The translations under genes were made by a program, and so were the position numbers. From an uncultured Sulfitobacter sp. (GTDB lineage Bacteria; Pseudomonadota; Alphaproteobacteria; Rhodobacterales; Rhodobacteraceae), in contig NZ_CANMQD010000001.1 in NCBI RefSeq assembly GCF_947499945.1, forward strand, positions 1,426,001 to 1,490,000: DNA of 64,000 bases. Reading direction: 5' to 3'. The notes under the pieces were generated by a model. The model worked only from the letters and a program-made list of their open reading frames with translations. It did not search any database and was not told where the DNA came from. Every line of letters starts with the position of its first letter. The stretch's first letter is position 1. Below are positions 18,218-27,245 of this stretch, in pieces.

Positions 18218-19683
18218 AGCAGTACCAGATTTTGACACCTGACGCACCGCAGGCGGAGGCGTTTACCGATGCCACCGCCGCCGTAGACCGTTTGACAGAG
18301 CTTTATTGCGATGCAGTCAATTTCTTGCGCGAACGCTTTGCAGAGGCCATGCAGGACACCCAGCCCGATACCCGCATCCGCGCCTTCTACCCTGAGGTGC
18401 GGTTTACCACTTCTTCCTATGCGCAGGTCGACACACGCCTTAGCTTTGGCCATGTTTCGAGTCCTGGCACCTATGCAACCACTGTCACGCGTCCTGATCT
18501 CTTTCGCAATTATCTGATCCAGCAGATCGGCCTGCTCCTAAAAAACCACGACCAGCCAGTGTACATCGGGCGGTCCGAGACACCGATCCCGCTGCATTTC
18601 GCCATGACCCCCGAGACGGGCATGACCGTCCCCCAAGACGGCGCCGCCGATTTCACGCTGCGCGACGTATTCGATGTGCCAGACCTTAGCACCACCAACG
18701 ATGACATCGTGAACGGTACCTACGTGGCCCCAGACGGCGTCGGACCCCTTGCCCCCTTCACGGCCCAGCGCGTGGATTATTCCCTCGCGCGGCTCGCGCA
18801 CTATACCGCGACCGATCCTGACCACTTCCAGTGCCACGTGCTCTTCACAAACTACCAGTTTTACGTGACCGAGTTCGAGGATTACGCACGTGCCATGTTG
18901 CGCGATCCGAACAGCGGTTACACCTCCTTTGTCTCGACGGGCAACCAAGAGATCACAGACCCAGACGCCCCGATTGAAATACCGCTTAAACTACCACAAA
19001 TGCCGACCTACCATCTCAAGCGTGAGAACGGTGGCGGCATCACACTCGTCAATATCGGCGTCGGACCCAGCAATGCCAAAACCGCAACAGACCACATCGC
19101 CGTCCTGCGCCCCCATGCGTGGCTCATGGTCGGTCACTGCGCGGGCCTGCGCAACACACAAGCGTTGGGCGACTTCGTTCTCGCCCATGCCTATCTGCGC
19201 GAAGATCACGTCTTGGATGATGATCTCCCCGTTTGGGTTCCCATTCCAGCATTGGCAGAAATTCAAATCGCGCTTGAGAATGCCGTGGCTCAAGTCACCC
19301 AGCTTGAAGGCTATGAGCTCAAACGCATCATGCGCACGGGCACAGTCGCCACCATCGACAATCGCAATTGGGAATTGCGTGACCAATCAGGCCCCGTGCA
19401 ACGCCTAAGCCAGTCGCGTGCCATAGCTCTCGACATGGAAAGCGCCACTATTGCCGCCAACGGATATCGCTTCCGCGTTCCCTACGGCACTTTGCTCTGC
19501 GTCTCAGACAAGCCGCTCCACGGTGAACTCAAGCTTCCTGGGATGGCCTCCGACTTTTACAAATCCCAAGTATCGCGCCATTTAATGATTGGAATCCGCG
19601 CGATGGAACAACTGCGCGACATGCCGCTAGAGCGGATTCACAGTCGCAAATTGCGTTCTTTTGACGAAACCGCCTTCCTTTGA
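18214..19683 (+). CDS. amn: AMP nucleosidase
   Basis: A 489-residue protein of AMP nucleosidase length. The N-terminal AMP nucleosidase domain covers about 1-180. The C-terminal phosphorylase-type domain contains ITLVNIGVGPSNAKTATDHIAVLRP and MVGHCAGLRNTQALGDFVLAHAYLREDHVL, and ends with ALDMESATIAANGYRFRVPYGTLLCVSDKP, the E-containing nucleoside phosphorylase motif. It hydrolyses AMP to adenine and ribose 5-phosphate. Adenine is the substrate of the upstream deaminase, so the operon forms a short route from AMP to hypoxanthine. It begins inside the stop of the unknown gene before it. Confidence 0.95.
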   Translation: MKQYQILTPDAPQAEAFTDATAAVDRLTELYCDAVNFLRERFAEAMQDTQPDTRIRAFYPEVRFTTSSYAQVDTRLSFGHVSSPGTYATTVTRPDLFRNYLIQQIGLLLKNHDQPVYIGRSETPIPLHFAMTPETGMTVPQDGAADFTLRDVFDVPDLSTTNDDIVNGTYVAPDGVGPLAPFTAQRVDYSLARLAHYTATDPDHFQCHVLFTNYQFYVTEFEDYARAMLRDPNSGYTSFVSTGNQEITDPDAPIEIPLKLPQMPTYHLKRENGGGITLVNIGVGPSNAKTATDHIAVLRPHAWLMVGHCAGLRNTQALGDFVLAHAYLREDHVLDDDLPVWVPIPALAEIQIALENAVAQVTQLEGYELKRIMRTGTVATIDNRNWELRDQSGPVQRLSQSRAIALDMESATIAANGYRFRVPYGTLLCVSDKPLHGELKLPGMASDFYKSQVSRHLMIGIRAMEQLRDMPLERIHSRKLRSFDETAFL

Positions 19684-19747
19684 GCGGGTTCAAGCCTGAA
19701 AATATCGAAAAAACCGCATATTTCCTAGGAAATCGCACCACTATTCG

Positions 19748-19776
19748 TTGTGTTCACTGTCTACATACAGTTACAT
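19748..19776 (+). promoter_or_regulatory. predicted sigma-70-type promoter of the HU gene
   Basis: TTGTGT, 17-base spacer, TTACAT, ending 44 bases before the HU start. The ribosome site GAGGAG precedes the ATG. Read by eye only. Confidence 0.4.
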
Positions 19777-19820
19777 TCCGCAGATGAGGCCCAACTGTAG
19801 GGCAGTCGAGGAGATTTAAA

Positions 19821-20111
19821 ATGACAACGAAACCAATGACAAAAACTCAACTCGTCGCCGCATTGGCTGATGAAATGGGCACAGACAAAAAAGCAGCAGG
19901 CGCAGCACTCGATGCAGTGTGTGCACTGATCACCAAAGAAGTATCTGGCGGCGGTGCCGTTACTCTTCCCGGCGTTGGCAAAATCTATTGTCGTGAGCGC
20001 CCCGAGCGTATGGTTCGCAACCCTGCGACCGGCGAACAGTTTAAGAAAGACGCCGACAAAGTTGTCAAAATGACAATTGCCAAAGCGTTGAAAGACAGCG
20101 TTAACGGCTAA
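19821..20111 (+). CDS. hup: HU-family DNA-binding protein
   Basis: A 96-residue histone-like protein. MTKTQLVAALADEMGTDKKAA forms the N-terminal helices and GGGAVTLPGVGKIYCRERPERMVRNPATGEQ the beta arms, including the RNPATGE motif that contacts DNA, with a C-terminal helix after it. It binds and bends DNA as a dimer. The sequence is slightly atypical (G-V-G-K-I-Y-C in place of G-F-G-x-F). It is monocistronic, with a promoter-like sequence upstream and a strong terminator downstream. Confidence 0.92.
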   Translation: MTTKPMTKTQLVAALADEMGTDKKAAGAALDAVCALITKEVSGGGAVTLPGVGKIYCRERPERMVRNPATGEQFKKDADKVVKMTIAKALKDSVNG

Positions 20112-20138
20112 GTCCGACACACGTCAGATTTACGAAAA

Positions 20139-20165
20139 GGGTCGCTCATTCGAGCGGCCCTTTTT
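20139..20165 (+). terminator. rho-independent terminator of the HU gene
   Basis: Stem GGGTCGCTC / GAGCGGCCC (nine pairs including one G-T) with loop ATTC, followed by TTTTT. It begins 28 bases after the HU stop. Confidence 0.9.
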
Positions 20166-20714
20166 CGTTGGCGTATCACCTCTACACTATAACTCGTTTT
20201 AGAAATTTCAGCGTATCGACCTGCTCTCCCCAAGGTCCGCTTCGAGCCCAAAGTGACGGATGCTGCGGGATGTTTGAATGGCGGCTTCTCGGCTCATTGA
20301 GGACGTTTGCGTCCGTACTCTGTGCCAATTTCACTCGTTCGCTTGTTTTGAGCGGCATTTTTTTGCCAGTAGCATTTCAAACAACGCGGCAGGCGTAGCC
20401 CCACCAGTCGGCCCCATAGCTCCAAATACACCAAACTGTACTGGAATATGGACCATGCACTCACCTACCGAGCATCGGTTGATCCGCCACACCGTTTTCT
20501 ACATTTTACCGATGTGGACAAACATGCCGGTCTGCCGTCCATCCGAACTCCGGTCAGAGCCCAACTTGCCCCCAATACAAACCATCGTAAGTGCCAAAAA
20601 CCCCGACAACGAATACACATACACTGCCAAACACGTCTGCATCCGAAAGACTGGATTTTCTGGTGCGATCCTAAATGTATTAAAGCGGAATACCTCGTCT
20701 TTTCGGCTAACTCC
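20166..20714. other. non-coding or eroded stretch between HU and the metalloprotease
   Basis: About 550 bases with no convincing gene: open frames here are short, Cys/Arg/Pro/Ser-rich and lack ribosome sites. It contains CCAAGGTCCGCTT at 20230-20242 followed by TCGAGCCCAAAGTGACGGAT, which looks like an intergenic element; the same 13 bases recur inverted at 23532-23544. Confidence 0.5.
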
Positions 20715-20748
20715 AAAAAGGGCCACCCAAACCAAGGCAGCCCTTTTT
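20715..20748 (-). terminator. bidirectional terminator after the metalloprotease gene
   Basis: Inverted repeat AAAAAGGGC / GCCCTTTTT with a 16-base interior. It lies 18 bases after the stop of the minus-strand metalloprotease; both flanks give a U-tract, so it could also act on plus-strand transcription. Confidence 0.7.
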
Positions 20749-20765
20749 CAATTCAAAATTGTGAC

Positions 20766-23159
20766 TTAAGCGATATTATCCCAAGTCATTAATGCGGAAT
20801 TATCCTGCCAAAACGCAAACTGATTAACGTCAAGATTAACGGCATCAATCCCAGCGACAATAATGGTTGTTCCATCAACGGTAATCATGCTGCCTTGTGT
20901 GTGATTCTGAATATCCAGATCGTTAAATGAGACACCTGAACCAAAGGCAATCAAGTCCTCTCCGATTTCAAAGTCATTGATTTTATCACGCCCTTCATCC
21001 GCTCCGAAGACGAAAGTATCGGCACCGTTGCCACCGATCAGGATGTCGTTGCCCGTACCACCCAACAGCATGTCGTTACCGCTTCCACCGATCAATCGAT
21101 CGTTGCCACCTGCGCCAATCAACAAGTCGTCACCGCCCTGACCTTTCAACACTTCTCGCTCACCACTTCCGGTCAATCTGTCATCGTATTGCGAGCCGAA
21201 AACCTTCTCGATTGAGGTGAGCTGATCACCCTCAGCGTGACCGCCCCGACCTATGCCAGTGCTCAAATCAACAGAAACAGCCGAATTTGACGCTCTATAA
21301 TCTGCAGCATCTGTGCCTTCACCACCATTTAACTGGTCTGCTCCGATACCACCGATAAGCCGGTCATTGCCTTCGCCGCCGTTCAGAACATCCGCTGAAT
21401 CCACAACTGTTGTGCTCGAATAAGCCGCACCATCTGTCACAGTCACAACATTGCCAGCGGCAATATCTGTGGCGCCCGCAACATCTGCGGTGACATAAGA
21501 AAGCAGACCATCGGTGTCGGCGTCAATCTCGGTCAAAGCACTGGTGCGGATTTCGTCCTCTGTCCGAACGCCCTCAAAGATTCTGATGTCAGCAAGTGTG
21601 CCATCAAAGCTGAAAGTCACATCCTCGGACGCTCTCATCGTAAGGGCCGTGATGCTATCGCTCTGCGTCGTTAGGGTGCGCTCTCCATCAAGAAAGACTT
21701 CGGCAATGTTGTTCACACCATCGTAAGTGATGGAGATGCGGTGCAACTCTTCATCCGTCACGTCAGCAACGCGGATACCTGTAAAGCTCCACGTGCCATC
21801 CGAGGCCCAAAACCATACGCCTTGATTGTTCGGATCGTAGGCAAGCCACGCACCCCCAGGCAGCTCTGCGAACCACTCAAGGCTGTCGGTTTCAGGATCA
21901 AACCCCATGAGCATTTCTATAGTCAACGCAGCTACATCCGTGCCGTCGATAGAATATGAAAGGGATTGGTTGCCCGATAGGGTAACGGTCTGGTGATCGA
22001 AATCAGCGCCAAAGTCTTCCCCAACACCGGACATTGCATCACCGTAAAGCTGATCATTGCCAGCACCACCCGTGAGGGTGTCTGCGCCAAGATTGCCGAT
22101 GAGCCTGTTGTTTGCCTCGTTTCCAAGGATCGTATCATCGCCCGTCCCACCGATGGCACGCTCAATCGTTGCGCCATATGCAATCGATACATTGAAGTCA
22201 TACCCCCCCACGCTGGAGTGGGTGCCCGCGCCAAGATTGATAAATCCGTCCTCAATAAAGCGAGACATATCCAGAGTATCGGTCCCGCGCCCGTCCCAGA
22301 TCGCAATCGCACCAATCTCGCCATATTCTTCAAGCAGCATGTCAAAATCGAAGGCATTCCGGTCAGCCGTAGAATTGAACCCGTAAACCGTATTTCCCGC
22401 CCGCGTTTCCATATTCGCACCGTAGATCGACTGCAAAGCTGCGATGTCGATAATCATTGGTGTGGATGCGTAGGAAGTCTCCCAATCCAGACCACCCGAG
22501 ACAGCGCGCGTGTATGACATCTGGGTAAATGCCTGATTGTTTTGCAGATACGTTGCGTATTCATCATAACTGTCACCAGCCGAGATTGTCGTGTGCGACA
22601 ACCCCATGATGTGGCCCATCTCATGAACCAGCAGATGCCACTGGTAAGATCCCGGATCGAGATTGTAGCCATCAATCGTGTCGGGATCATAGTTGTAGAT
22701 CCACATATCACCCGCGGTTCCTTCACCAGCGGGCGCGCCACCTGCAGTGCCTGCAAGAGTTGAATTATACATCCGAATATCTGCGTCAACGTCAGCTCCG
22801 CCATCAATCATCTCAAGATTGATCAAATCGGCAAACATAGACAGGACTTCACGGGCAGCCTCTGCTTGCGTTGCTGAAAATGGTGCGAGAGTTCCTTCCC
22901 GACCATTCCCGATGTAATCATCTGACTGCTCTGTCGGGAACGAAAACGTAACGCTCTCAGCATTCCACGTGGACAGGTTATCAATGTCGTCAATTTGCTG
23001 GGCAGAGGTGTAGACGGGCAAAGCATCAAACGTTTCTGAATACGCTGTTTCTGCTGTTTGCTGCTCTGTGATATCAATATTACCTGCCAATGCAGGATCT
23101 TGGTGGTGGTCTGTGGTGTCATCGTGGTCATGATCATGGGTGTGCAAAAGGTCGGTCAA
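20766..23159 (-). CDS. secreted M10-type RTX metalloprotease with an internal LamG-like domain
   Basis: About 797 residues. The zinc site HEMGHIMGLSH (about 179-189) fits HExxHxxGxxH of metzincins and is followed by the Met-turn FTQMSYT (about 211-217). Glycine/aspartate-rich RTX repeats (GGxGxDxLx) occur in three blocks: about 335-375, 600-635 and 670-745, ending in the serralysin-like TFVFGADEGRDKINDFEIGEDLIAF. A concanavalin/LamG-like domain interrupts the repeats (about 385-545, with LEWFAELPGGAWLAY and DGTLADIRIF). There is no Sec signal, as expected for type I secretion. The start is TTG with GGAG seven bases before it; the next residues are unusually His/Asp-rich (HTHDHDHDDTTDHHQD). 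No type I exporter genes are adjacent. Confidence 0.88.
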   Translation of the reverse strand: MTDLLHTHDHDHDDTTDHHQDPALAGNIDITEQQTAETAYSETFDALPVYTSAQQIDDIDNLSTWNAESVTFSFPTEQSDDYIGNGREGTLAPFSATQAEAAREVLSMFADLINLEMIDGGADVDADIRMYNSTLAGTAGGAPAGEGTAGDMWIYNYDPDTIDGYNLDPGSYQWHLLVHEMGHIMGLSHTTISAGDSYDEYATYLQNNQAFTQMSYTRAVSGGLDWETSYASTPMIIDIAALQSIYGANMETRAGNTVYGFNSTADRNAFDFDMLLEEYGEIGAIAIWDGRGTDTLDMSRFIEDGFINLGAGTHSSVGGYDFNVSIAYGATIERAIGGTGDDTILGNEANNRLIGNLGADTLTGGAGNDQLYGDAMSGVGEDFGADFDHQTVTLSGNQSLSYSIDGTDVAALTIEMLMGFDPETDSLEWFAELPGGAWLAYDPNNQGVWFWASDGTWSFTGIRVADVTDEELHRISITYDGVNNIAEVFLDGERTLTTQSDSITALTMRASEDVTFSFDGTLADIRIFEGVRTEDEIRTSALTEIDADTDGLLSYVTADVAGATDIAAGNVVTVTDGAAYSSTTVVDSADVLNGGEGNDRLIGGIGADQLNGGEGTDAADYRASNSAVSVDLSTGIGRGGHAEGDQLTSIEKVFGSQYDDRLTGSGEREVLKGQGGDDLLIGAGGNDRLIGGSGNDMLLGGTGNDILIGGNGADTFVFGADEGRDKINDFEIGEDLIAFGSGVSFNDLDIQNHTQGSMITVDGTTIIVAGIDAVNLDVNQFAFWQDNSALMTWDNIA

Positions 23160-23649
23160 GAGACAGCTCCGGTAGTATGCCAATTTGTAAGGCAGTTATA
23201 AAAATTGGGCGCCAGCGGCAGCTAGATGGCCCAGAGGGGTAAAGTCTGGCGGCAGGACTAAATTCAAAAAGAGGCAAAAGCGTGGCAAGTTGATTCCAAG
23301 TTTGAAGTCATAATTCCTCGCCTATAGGTCAGTAAGATTTGTCTTATAAAGACGCTTGAAATTTATAATTATGGGATTTTATAGCAGTACAAACCCTCAT
23401 CACTAGCGACCGCGGCTACGGCAGAGCCGGAAATCTTTGACAACTACTTCGGTTTCGAATGGCGTTTTGATTGCGTCAATCGAGGTGAATTGGGTACGTG
23501 TCAAAAACAACCTTTTTTGAACCGGTCGCCAAAGCGGACCTTGGCATACGTCGAACGAAGGCCGGCTTCGTCCGCACAGCGAACTTACCCGCTTGCCCTC
23601 CCTCCCGTTCCATCCCAATACTGCGTCTGTATCTAAAGGACACAACCCC
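23160..23649. other. 490-base intergenic region between metalloprotease and exporter
   Basis: No convincing gene. The part near 23180-23400 is AT-rich and probably holds the metalloprotease promoter. It contains AAGCGGACCTTGG at 23532-23544, an inverted copy of a 13-base element found at 20230, and a near-perfect inverted repeat ACGAAG-GCCGGC-TTCGT at 23555-23571. The last bases carry AAAGGA, the ribosome site of the exporter gene. Confidence 0.5.
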
Positions 23650-24519
23650 ATGGACATGCGCGCGATTGCTCTCGGCCTCGCCTTCGCGCTTATGTGGTCG
23701 TCGGCTTTCACATCTGCGCGCATCATCGTGACCGACGCGACGCCGCTCTTTGCCCTTTCTGTCCGGTATCTGGTATCAGGGCTGATCGGCATCGCCATCG
23801 CCCGCGCATTGGGGCAGAGCTGGCATTTGACCAAGCCTCAGTGGCGCGCCACCATCGCATTTGGCATCTTGCAAAACGCAGTCTATCTCGGCCTGTTCTT
23901 CGTAGCCATGCAGACGATCGAGGCATCGCTGGCCGCAATCATCGCCTCCACCATGCCCTTGATGGTCGCCCTCGCCGCATGGGCGTTCATGGGCGACAGG
24001 CTCAGCCCCCTTGGCATTATCGGCCTCATCGCAGGACTGGCAGGGGTGGCCCTCATCATGGGTGCACGCCTCACCGATGACCTTGATCTCGTTGGCGTCG
24101 CCATCTGCTTTGTCGGCGTGCTTGCCCTGACCATCGCCACCCTCACCGTGCGGAGTGCCTCCGCTGGCGGAAACCTCCTGATGGTCGTCGGCTTGCAAAT
24201 GCTTGTCGGCTGCGCAGCCCTCACCATCGCAACCTTGCTGTTCGAGACACCCCAAGTCACGCTCAGTTGGCCACTCGCCCTCGCCTTCACTTATACTTGC
24301 CTTCTCCCCGGTCTCACCGCGACGTGGGTCTGGTTCAAACTCGTGGGCCGCATCGGCGCCACCCGCGCGGCCACGTTCCACTTTCTCAACCCCTTCTTCG
24401 GCGTGGTCATCGCTGCGCTGCTACTGGGCGAGGAGCTTGGCCCCCGCGATATCCTTGGCGTCTGCGTCATCGCCGCTGGCATCCTCGCTGTACAAATTTC
24501 GCGTCAGCGGAGCGTATAA
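23650..24519 (+). CDS. EamA-family drug/metabolite exporter (DMT superfamily)
   Basis: A 289-residue protein with ten predicted membrane helices in two EamA repeats (about 5-135 and 145-285). Typical features are the start ALGLAFALMWSSAFTSARI, the first-repeat end LAAIIASTMPLMVALAAWAFMGDRLSP, and the second-repeat end FHFLNPFFGVVIAALLLGEELGP. These inner-membrane carriers export amino acids or small metabolites; the substrate is not readable. The ATG at 23650 has AGGA nine bases upstream. It runs in the same direction as the GlxA-type regulator 63 bases downstream. Confidence 0.9.
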   Translation: MDMRAIALGLAFALMWSSAFTSARIIVTDATPLFALSVRYLVSGLIGIAIARALGQSWHLTKPQWRATIAFGILQNAVYLGLFFVAMQTIEASLAAIIASTMPLMVALAAWAFMGDRLSPLGIIGLIAGLAGVALIMGARLTDDLDLVGVAICFVGVLALTIATLTVRSASAGGNLLMVVGLQMLVGCAALTIATLLFETPQVTLSWPLALAFTYTCLLPGLTATWVWFKLVGRIGATRAATFHFLNPFFGVVIAALLLGEELGPRDILGVCVIAAGILAVQISRQRSV

Positions 24520-24582
24520 AACCGACATCACTTTGCCGCGTCAGACCATGCAGAGATGTGCCGCCGCTCTAATCTCTTGTCT

Positions 24583-25566
24583 ATGATAGACGCCGCACCA
24601 GCCAAAGCCTATGCCTTCCTCCTCTTACCGGGTTTCTCGACGTTGGGCTTTTCTTGTGCGCTCGACGCGTTATCGCTCGCCAACCACCACCCGTCAGGTT
24701 TCAAATACTATCGATGGCGGTTGCTGTCTGAAAATGGCCAGCCCGTTGAGGCCTACAACGGCGTCAAAATCGCTGTCGACAGCGCACTCTGCCCGCTCGA
24801 CCGGAATGAGACCCTCATCATCTGCGCGGGTGAGAACGCGGGCCTGTCCAGTACCAAAACCATCCTAAGCTGGCTGCGACGTGAGGCGCGGCGCGGCGGT
24901 GATCTGGGCGCGCTCTCCTCTGGCACCTACATCCTCGCTCTTGCGGGCCTCATTGGTGGCAAACGTGTCACGACCCATTGGGAATACAAAACCGCGCTGG
25001 CCGAACTGCTCCCTGATGTGATTATGGAAGATACAATCTTCTCCGTCGATGGGCGCATCTTCACGTCCGCAGGCGGGGCTGCCTCTATGGACATGATGCT
25101 CGACCGGCTGCGGCGCGACTACGGCAACGATCTGGCGACATGGGTCGCCGATCAAATGATCTACACCTCGCCCCGCGCCTATTCCGACGCTCAGCGCATG
25201 TCCCTGCAATCGCGCCCCGAAGTCCGCAACCCGAAATTGCTCCTCGCGATGCAGGTAATGGAAAACAATATTGAGGACCCGCTCACCCCAGACGAGATAG
25301 CAGGCGTGGTCGGCCTCTCCACCCGCCAGCTTGAGCGTCTGTTCGCCAAATACCTGTCGATCTCGCCCAAACGGTATTATCTTCGCATCCGCCTTGAAAA
25401 AGGGCGCGACCTGCTGCGCCAAACAGACTTGTCAGTGACAGACGTTTCCATCGCTTGCGGGTTCAAATCCCTTTCACATTTTTCGAAAAGCTATCGTGCC
25501 GCTTACGGAATCCCACCAGGATTGGAAGCATCAGGCGGGAAGGTTATGTGTTCTAACCGCACCTGA
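24583..25566 (+). CDS. GlxA-family AraC-type transcriptional regulator
   Basis: About 327 residues. An N-terminal DJ-1/PfpI (GATase1-like) domain (FLLLPGFSTLGFSCALDALSLAN, then ALSSGTYILALAGLIGGKRVTTHWEY) precedes a C-terminal AraC helix-turn-helix pair (about 210-310: DEIAGVVGLSTRQLERLFAKYL and VTDVSIACGFKSLSHFSKSYR). The usual amidotransferase cysteine is replaced (SSGTY), as in regulatory members such as GbdR and CdhR, which sense quaternary amines. An ATG at 24556 in the same frame is an alternative start; neither has a clear ribosome site. The nearby exporter may be a target; the ligand is unknown. Confidence 0.87.
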   Translation: MIDAAPAKAYAFLLLPGFSTLGFSCALDALSLANHHPSGFKYYRWRLLSENGQPVEAYNGVKIAVDSALCPLDRNETLIICAGENAGLSSTKTILSWLRREARRGGDLGALSSGTYILALAGLIGGKRVTTHWEYKTALAELLPDVIMEDTIFSVDGRIFTSAGGAASMDMMLDRLRRDYGNDLATWVADQMIYTSPRAYSDAQRMSLQSRPEVRNPKLLLAMQVMENNIEDPLTPDEIAGVVGLSTRQLERLFAKYLSISPKRYYLRIRLEKGRDLLRQTDLSVTDVSIACGFKSLSHFSKSYRAAYGIPPGLEASGGKVMCSNRT

Positions 25567-25572
25567 GTACGG

Positions 25573-26091
25573 TCAGTTCAAGAGTTTCTCAATCTCCCCC
25601 AGCACCGCAGCACTGTCAGGTCGGGCAGATGATCCCCACGTCGCCACGACAGCGCCTGTGCCATCAATCAGCACCTTGTTAAAATTCCACTTCGGAACAA
25701 AGCCTGTCTCGGCCTTCACAGCCTTGTAAAACGGATGGGCCTTGCCACCGCGCACATGGGTCAAATCCGTCATCGGCAGTGTGAGGTTATAGTTAATTTC
25801 ACAAAACTCTTTAACCTCCGCCGCACTTTCCAGCTCTTGATTGAAATCATCGGAGGGCACAGCAAGAACGATCAAACCCCGCGAACTATACTTGTCGTGC
25901 AAATCCTGTAGCCCTGCGTATTGCCGCGTAAATGCACATTGCGACGCAGTGTTCACCACTAGAATGGGCTTTCCCGCAAAATCGCTCAGCGCAATGTTGC
26001 CCCCGTCAATCGAGGGAAATACAGCATCGCGCGGAGCTGCAATAGCAGCCCCAGCCCAAAGCGATACAATCAGTCCGATAATAAGTCGCAT
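25573..26091 (-). CDS. exported glutathione peroxidase-family thiol peroxidase
   Basis: A 172-residue protein with a signal peptide (MRLIIGLIVSLWAGAAIAAP), so probably periplasmic. The peroxidatic cysteine lies in NTASQCAFTRQYAGLQ, the second family motif is LAVPSDDFNQELES, and the catalytic WNFNKVLID follows. A Cys at about 97 in VKEFCEINYNL could be the resolving cysteine. The enzyme reduces hydroperoxides, probably using thioredoxin-like donors rather than glutathione. GGAGG lies seven bases before the ATG. It ends 7 bases from the convergent GlxA-type gene, close to the Msr operon, which suggests an oxidative-stress neighbourhood. Confidence 0.9.
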   Translation of the reverse strand: MRLIIGLIVSLWAGAAIAAPRDAVFPSIDGGNIALSDFAGKPILVVNTASQCAFTRQYAGLQDLHDKYSSRGLIVLAVPSDDFNQELESAAEVKEFCEINYNLTLPMTDLTHVRGGKAHPFYKAVKAETGFVPKWNFNKVLIDGTGAVVATWGSSARPDSAAVLGEIEKLLN

Positions 26092-26225
26092 GTCACGTCC
26101 TCCACTTTATCATACGCCCCAGAGCGGCAATAAGTTCACAATCATTTTAACCCATCGCACATCCCCCTTTGATTTCCACGCAAAAGCCCCATCTAATAGG
26201 GCAACAACAGCGCAAGGAGAGACCC

Positions 26226-26669
26226 GTGCCAGAGTATACCAAAAACCCCGATGTCCTCGCGACCCTGTCGCCCGAGGAGTTCTATGTTACCCAAGAAAGC
26301 GGGACAGAACGCCCCGGCACCGGCAAGCTGCTCTACAACAAAGATCCGGGTATTTACGTCGACATCGTCTCGGGTGAGCCCCTGTTCGCGTCGAGTGATA
26401 AATACGAGAGCGGCTGCGGCTGGCCCAGCTTTACCAAAGCGATTGAAAACGTGGTCGAGCTTGAAGACAGCAGCCTCGGCATGGTGCGCACGGAAGTACG
26501 CAGTGCCCATGGCGACAGCCACTTGGGTCACGTCTTTCCCGACGGCCCCCCAGATCGCGGCGGCATGCGCTATTGCATCAACTCAGCGTCGCTTCGCTTT
26601 ATTCACCGCGACGATATGGAGGCCGAAGGATATGGCAAATACATCAATCAAGTGGAGGACGTAGCATGA
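26226..26669 (+). CDS. msrB: peptide-methionine (R)-S-oxide reductase
   Basis: A 147-residue protein. The GTG start has AAGGAG six bases upstream. It has the MsrB signatures [38 protein letters not shown] with catalytic Cys in RYCINS, and [19 protein letters not shown]. Of the two CxxC zinc pairs found in many MsrB proteins I see only the single GCG cysteine, so this is probably the zinc-free form. It reduces methionine-R-sulfoxide in proteins. The stop overlaps msrA (ATGA). Confidence 0.95.
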   Translation: MPEYTKNPDVLATLSPEEFYVTQESGTERPGTGKLLYNKDPGIYVDIVSGEPLFASSDKYESGCGWPSFTKAIENVVELEDSSLGMVRTEVRSAHGDSHLGHVFPDGPPDRGGMRYCINSASLRFIHRDDMEAEGYGKYINQVEDVA

Positions 26670-27172
26670 CGGAACGCGCAGTATTGGCAGGAGGATGTTT
26701 CTGGGGCATGCAGGACCTCATCCGTAAACGCAAAGGCGTGGTCGCCACCCGCGTCGGATACTCTGGCGGTGATGTGCCCAACGCTACCTACCGGAACCAC
26801 GGCACCCACGCCGAGGCGATTGAGGTCATCTTTGATCCGACGGTAATCAGCTACCGCGAGCTATTGGAGCTGTTCTTCCAAATCCATGACCCGACCACCG
26901 AGAACCGTCAGGGTAATGATCGTGGTATGAGCTATCGCTCGGCAATTTATTACGAGAACGAAGATCAAAAGGCAGTCGCGCTGGACACCATTGCAGACAT
27001 CGAAGCATCTGGCGTCTGGCCAGGGAAAGTGGTGACCGAGGTCGAGCCTGTCTCCGACTTCTGGGAGGCGGAACCCGAGCATCAAGACTACCTTGAGCGT
27101 ATTCCCAACGGATACACCTGCCATTTCCCCCGTCCCGATTGGGTGCTGCCCAAACGCGCAGCAGCGGAATAA
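26666..27172 (+). CDS. msrA: peptide-methionine (S)-S-oxide reductase
   Basis: A 168-residue protein with the catalytic GCFWG motif near residue 10, followed by VGYSGG and [15 protein letters not shown], all diagnostic of MsrA. It reduces methionine-S-sulfoxide, complementing MsrB. Translation is coupled to msrB by an ATGA overlap, which decides the ATG at 26666 over the longer frame. A perfect stem-loop follows the stop. Confidence 0.95.
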   Translation: MTERAVLAGGCFWGMQDLIRKRKGVVATRVGYSGGDVPNATYRNHGTHAEAIEVIFDPTVISYRELLELFFQIHDPTTENRQGNDRGMSYRSAIYYENEDQKAVALDTIADIEASGVWPGKVVTEVEPVSDFWEAEPEHQDYLERIPNGYTCHFPRPDWVLPKRAAAE

Positions 27173-27180
27173 TATAATAT

Positions 27181-27206
27181 TGGCCACTCAATTCGTTGGG
27201 TGGCCA
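27181..27206. terminator. UUCG-loop hairpin between msrA and the convergent LuxR gene
   Basis: An 11-pair stem (TGGCCACTCAA / TTGGGTGGCCA with one T-G pair) capped by TTCG. AT-rich flanks on both sides give a weak U-tract on the minus strand (AATATTATATTATT), so it may serve either gene. Confidence 0.7.
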
Positions 27207-27245
27207 CTTAAAAATCATCAACAAGTTGGAACTTACGGTTTCTAA

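Noticed and set aside
20278..20769. Plus-strand frame in the region before the metalloprotease
   Set aside because: Crosses a terminator, lacks a ribosome site and has unlikely composition.
23467..23479. TTGAT-TGC-GTCAA as an FNR site
   Set aside because: The half-sites are three rather than four bases apart, and no start codon lies at a suitable distance.
23403..23834. Minus-strand frame overlapping the exporter start
   Set aside because: Its C-terminal 40 residues look protein-like, but the rest is antisense to the exporter and no start or family is recognised.
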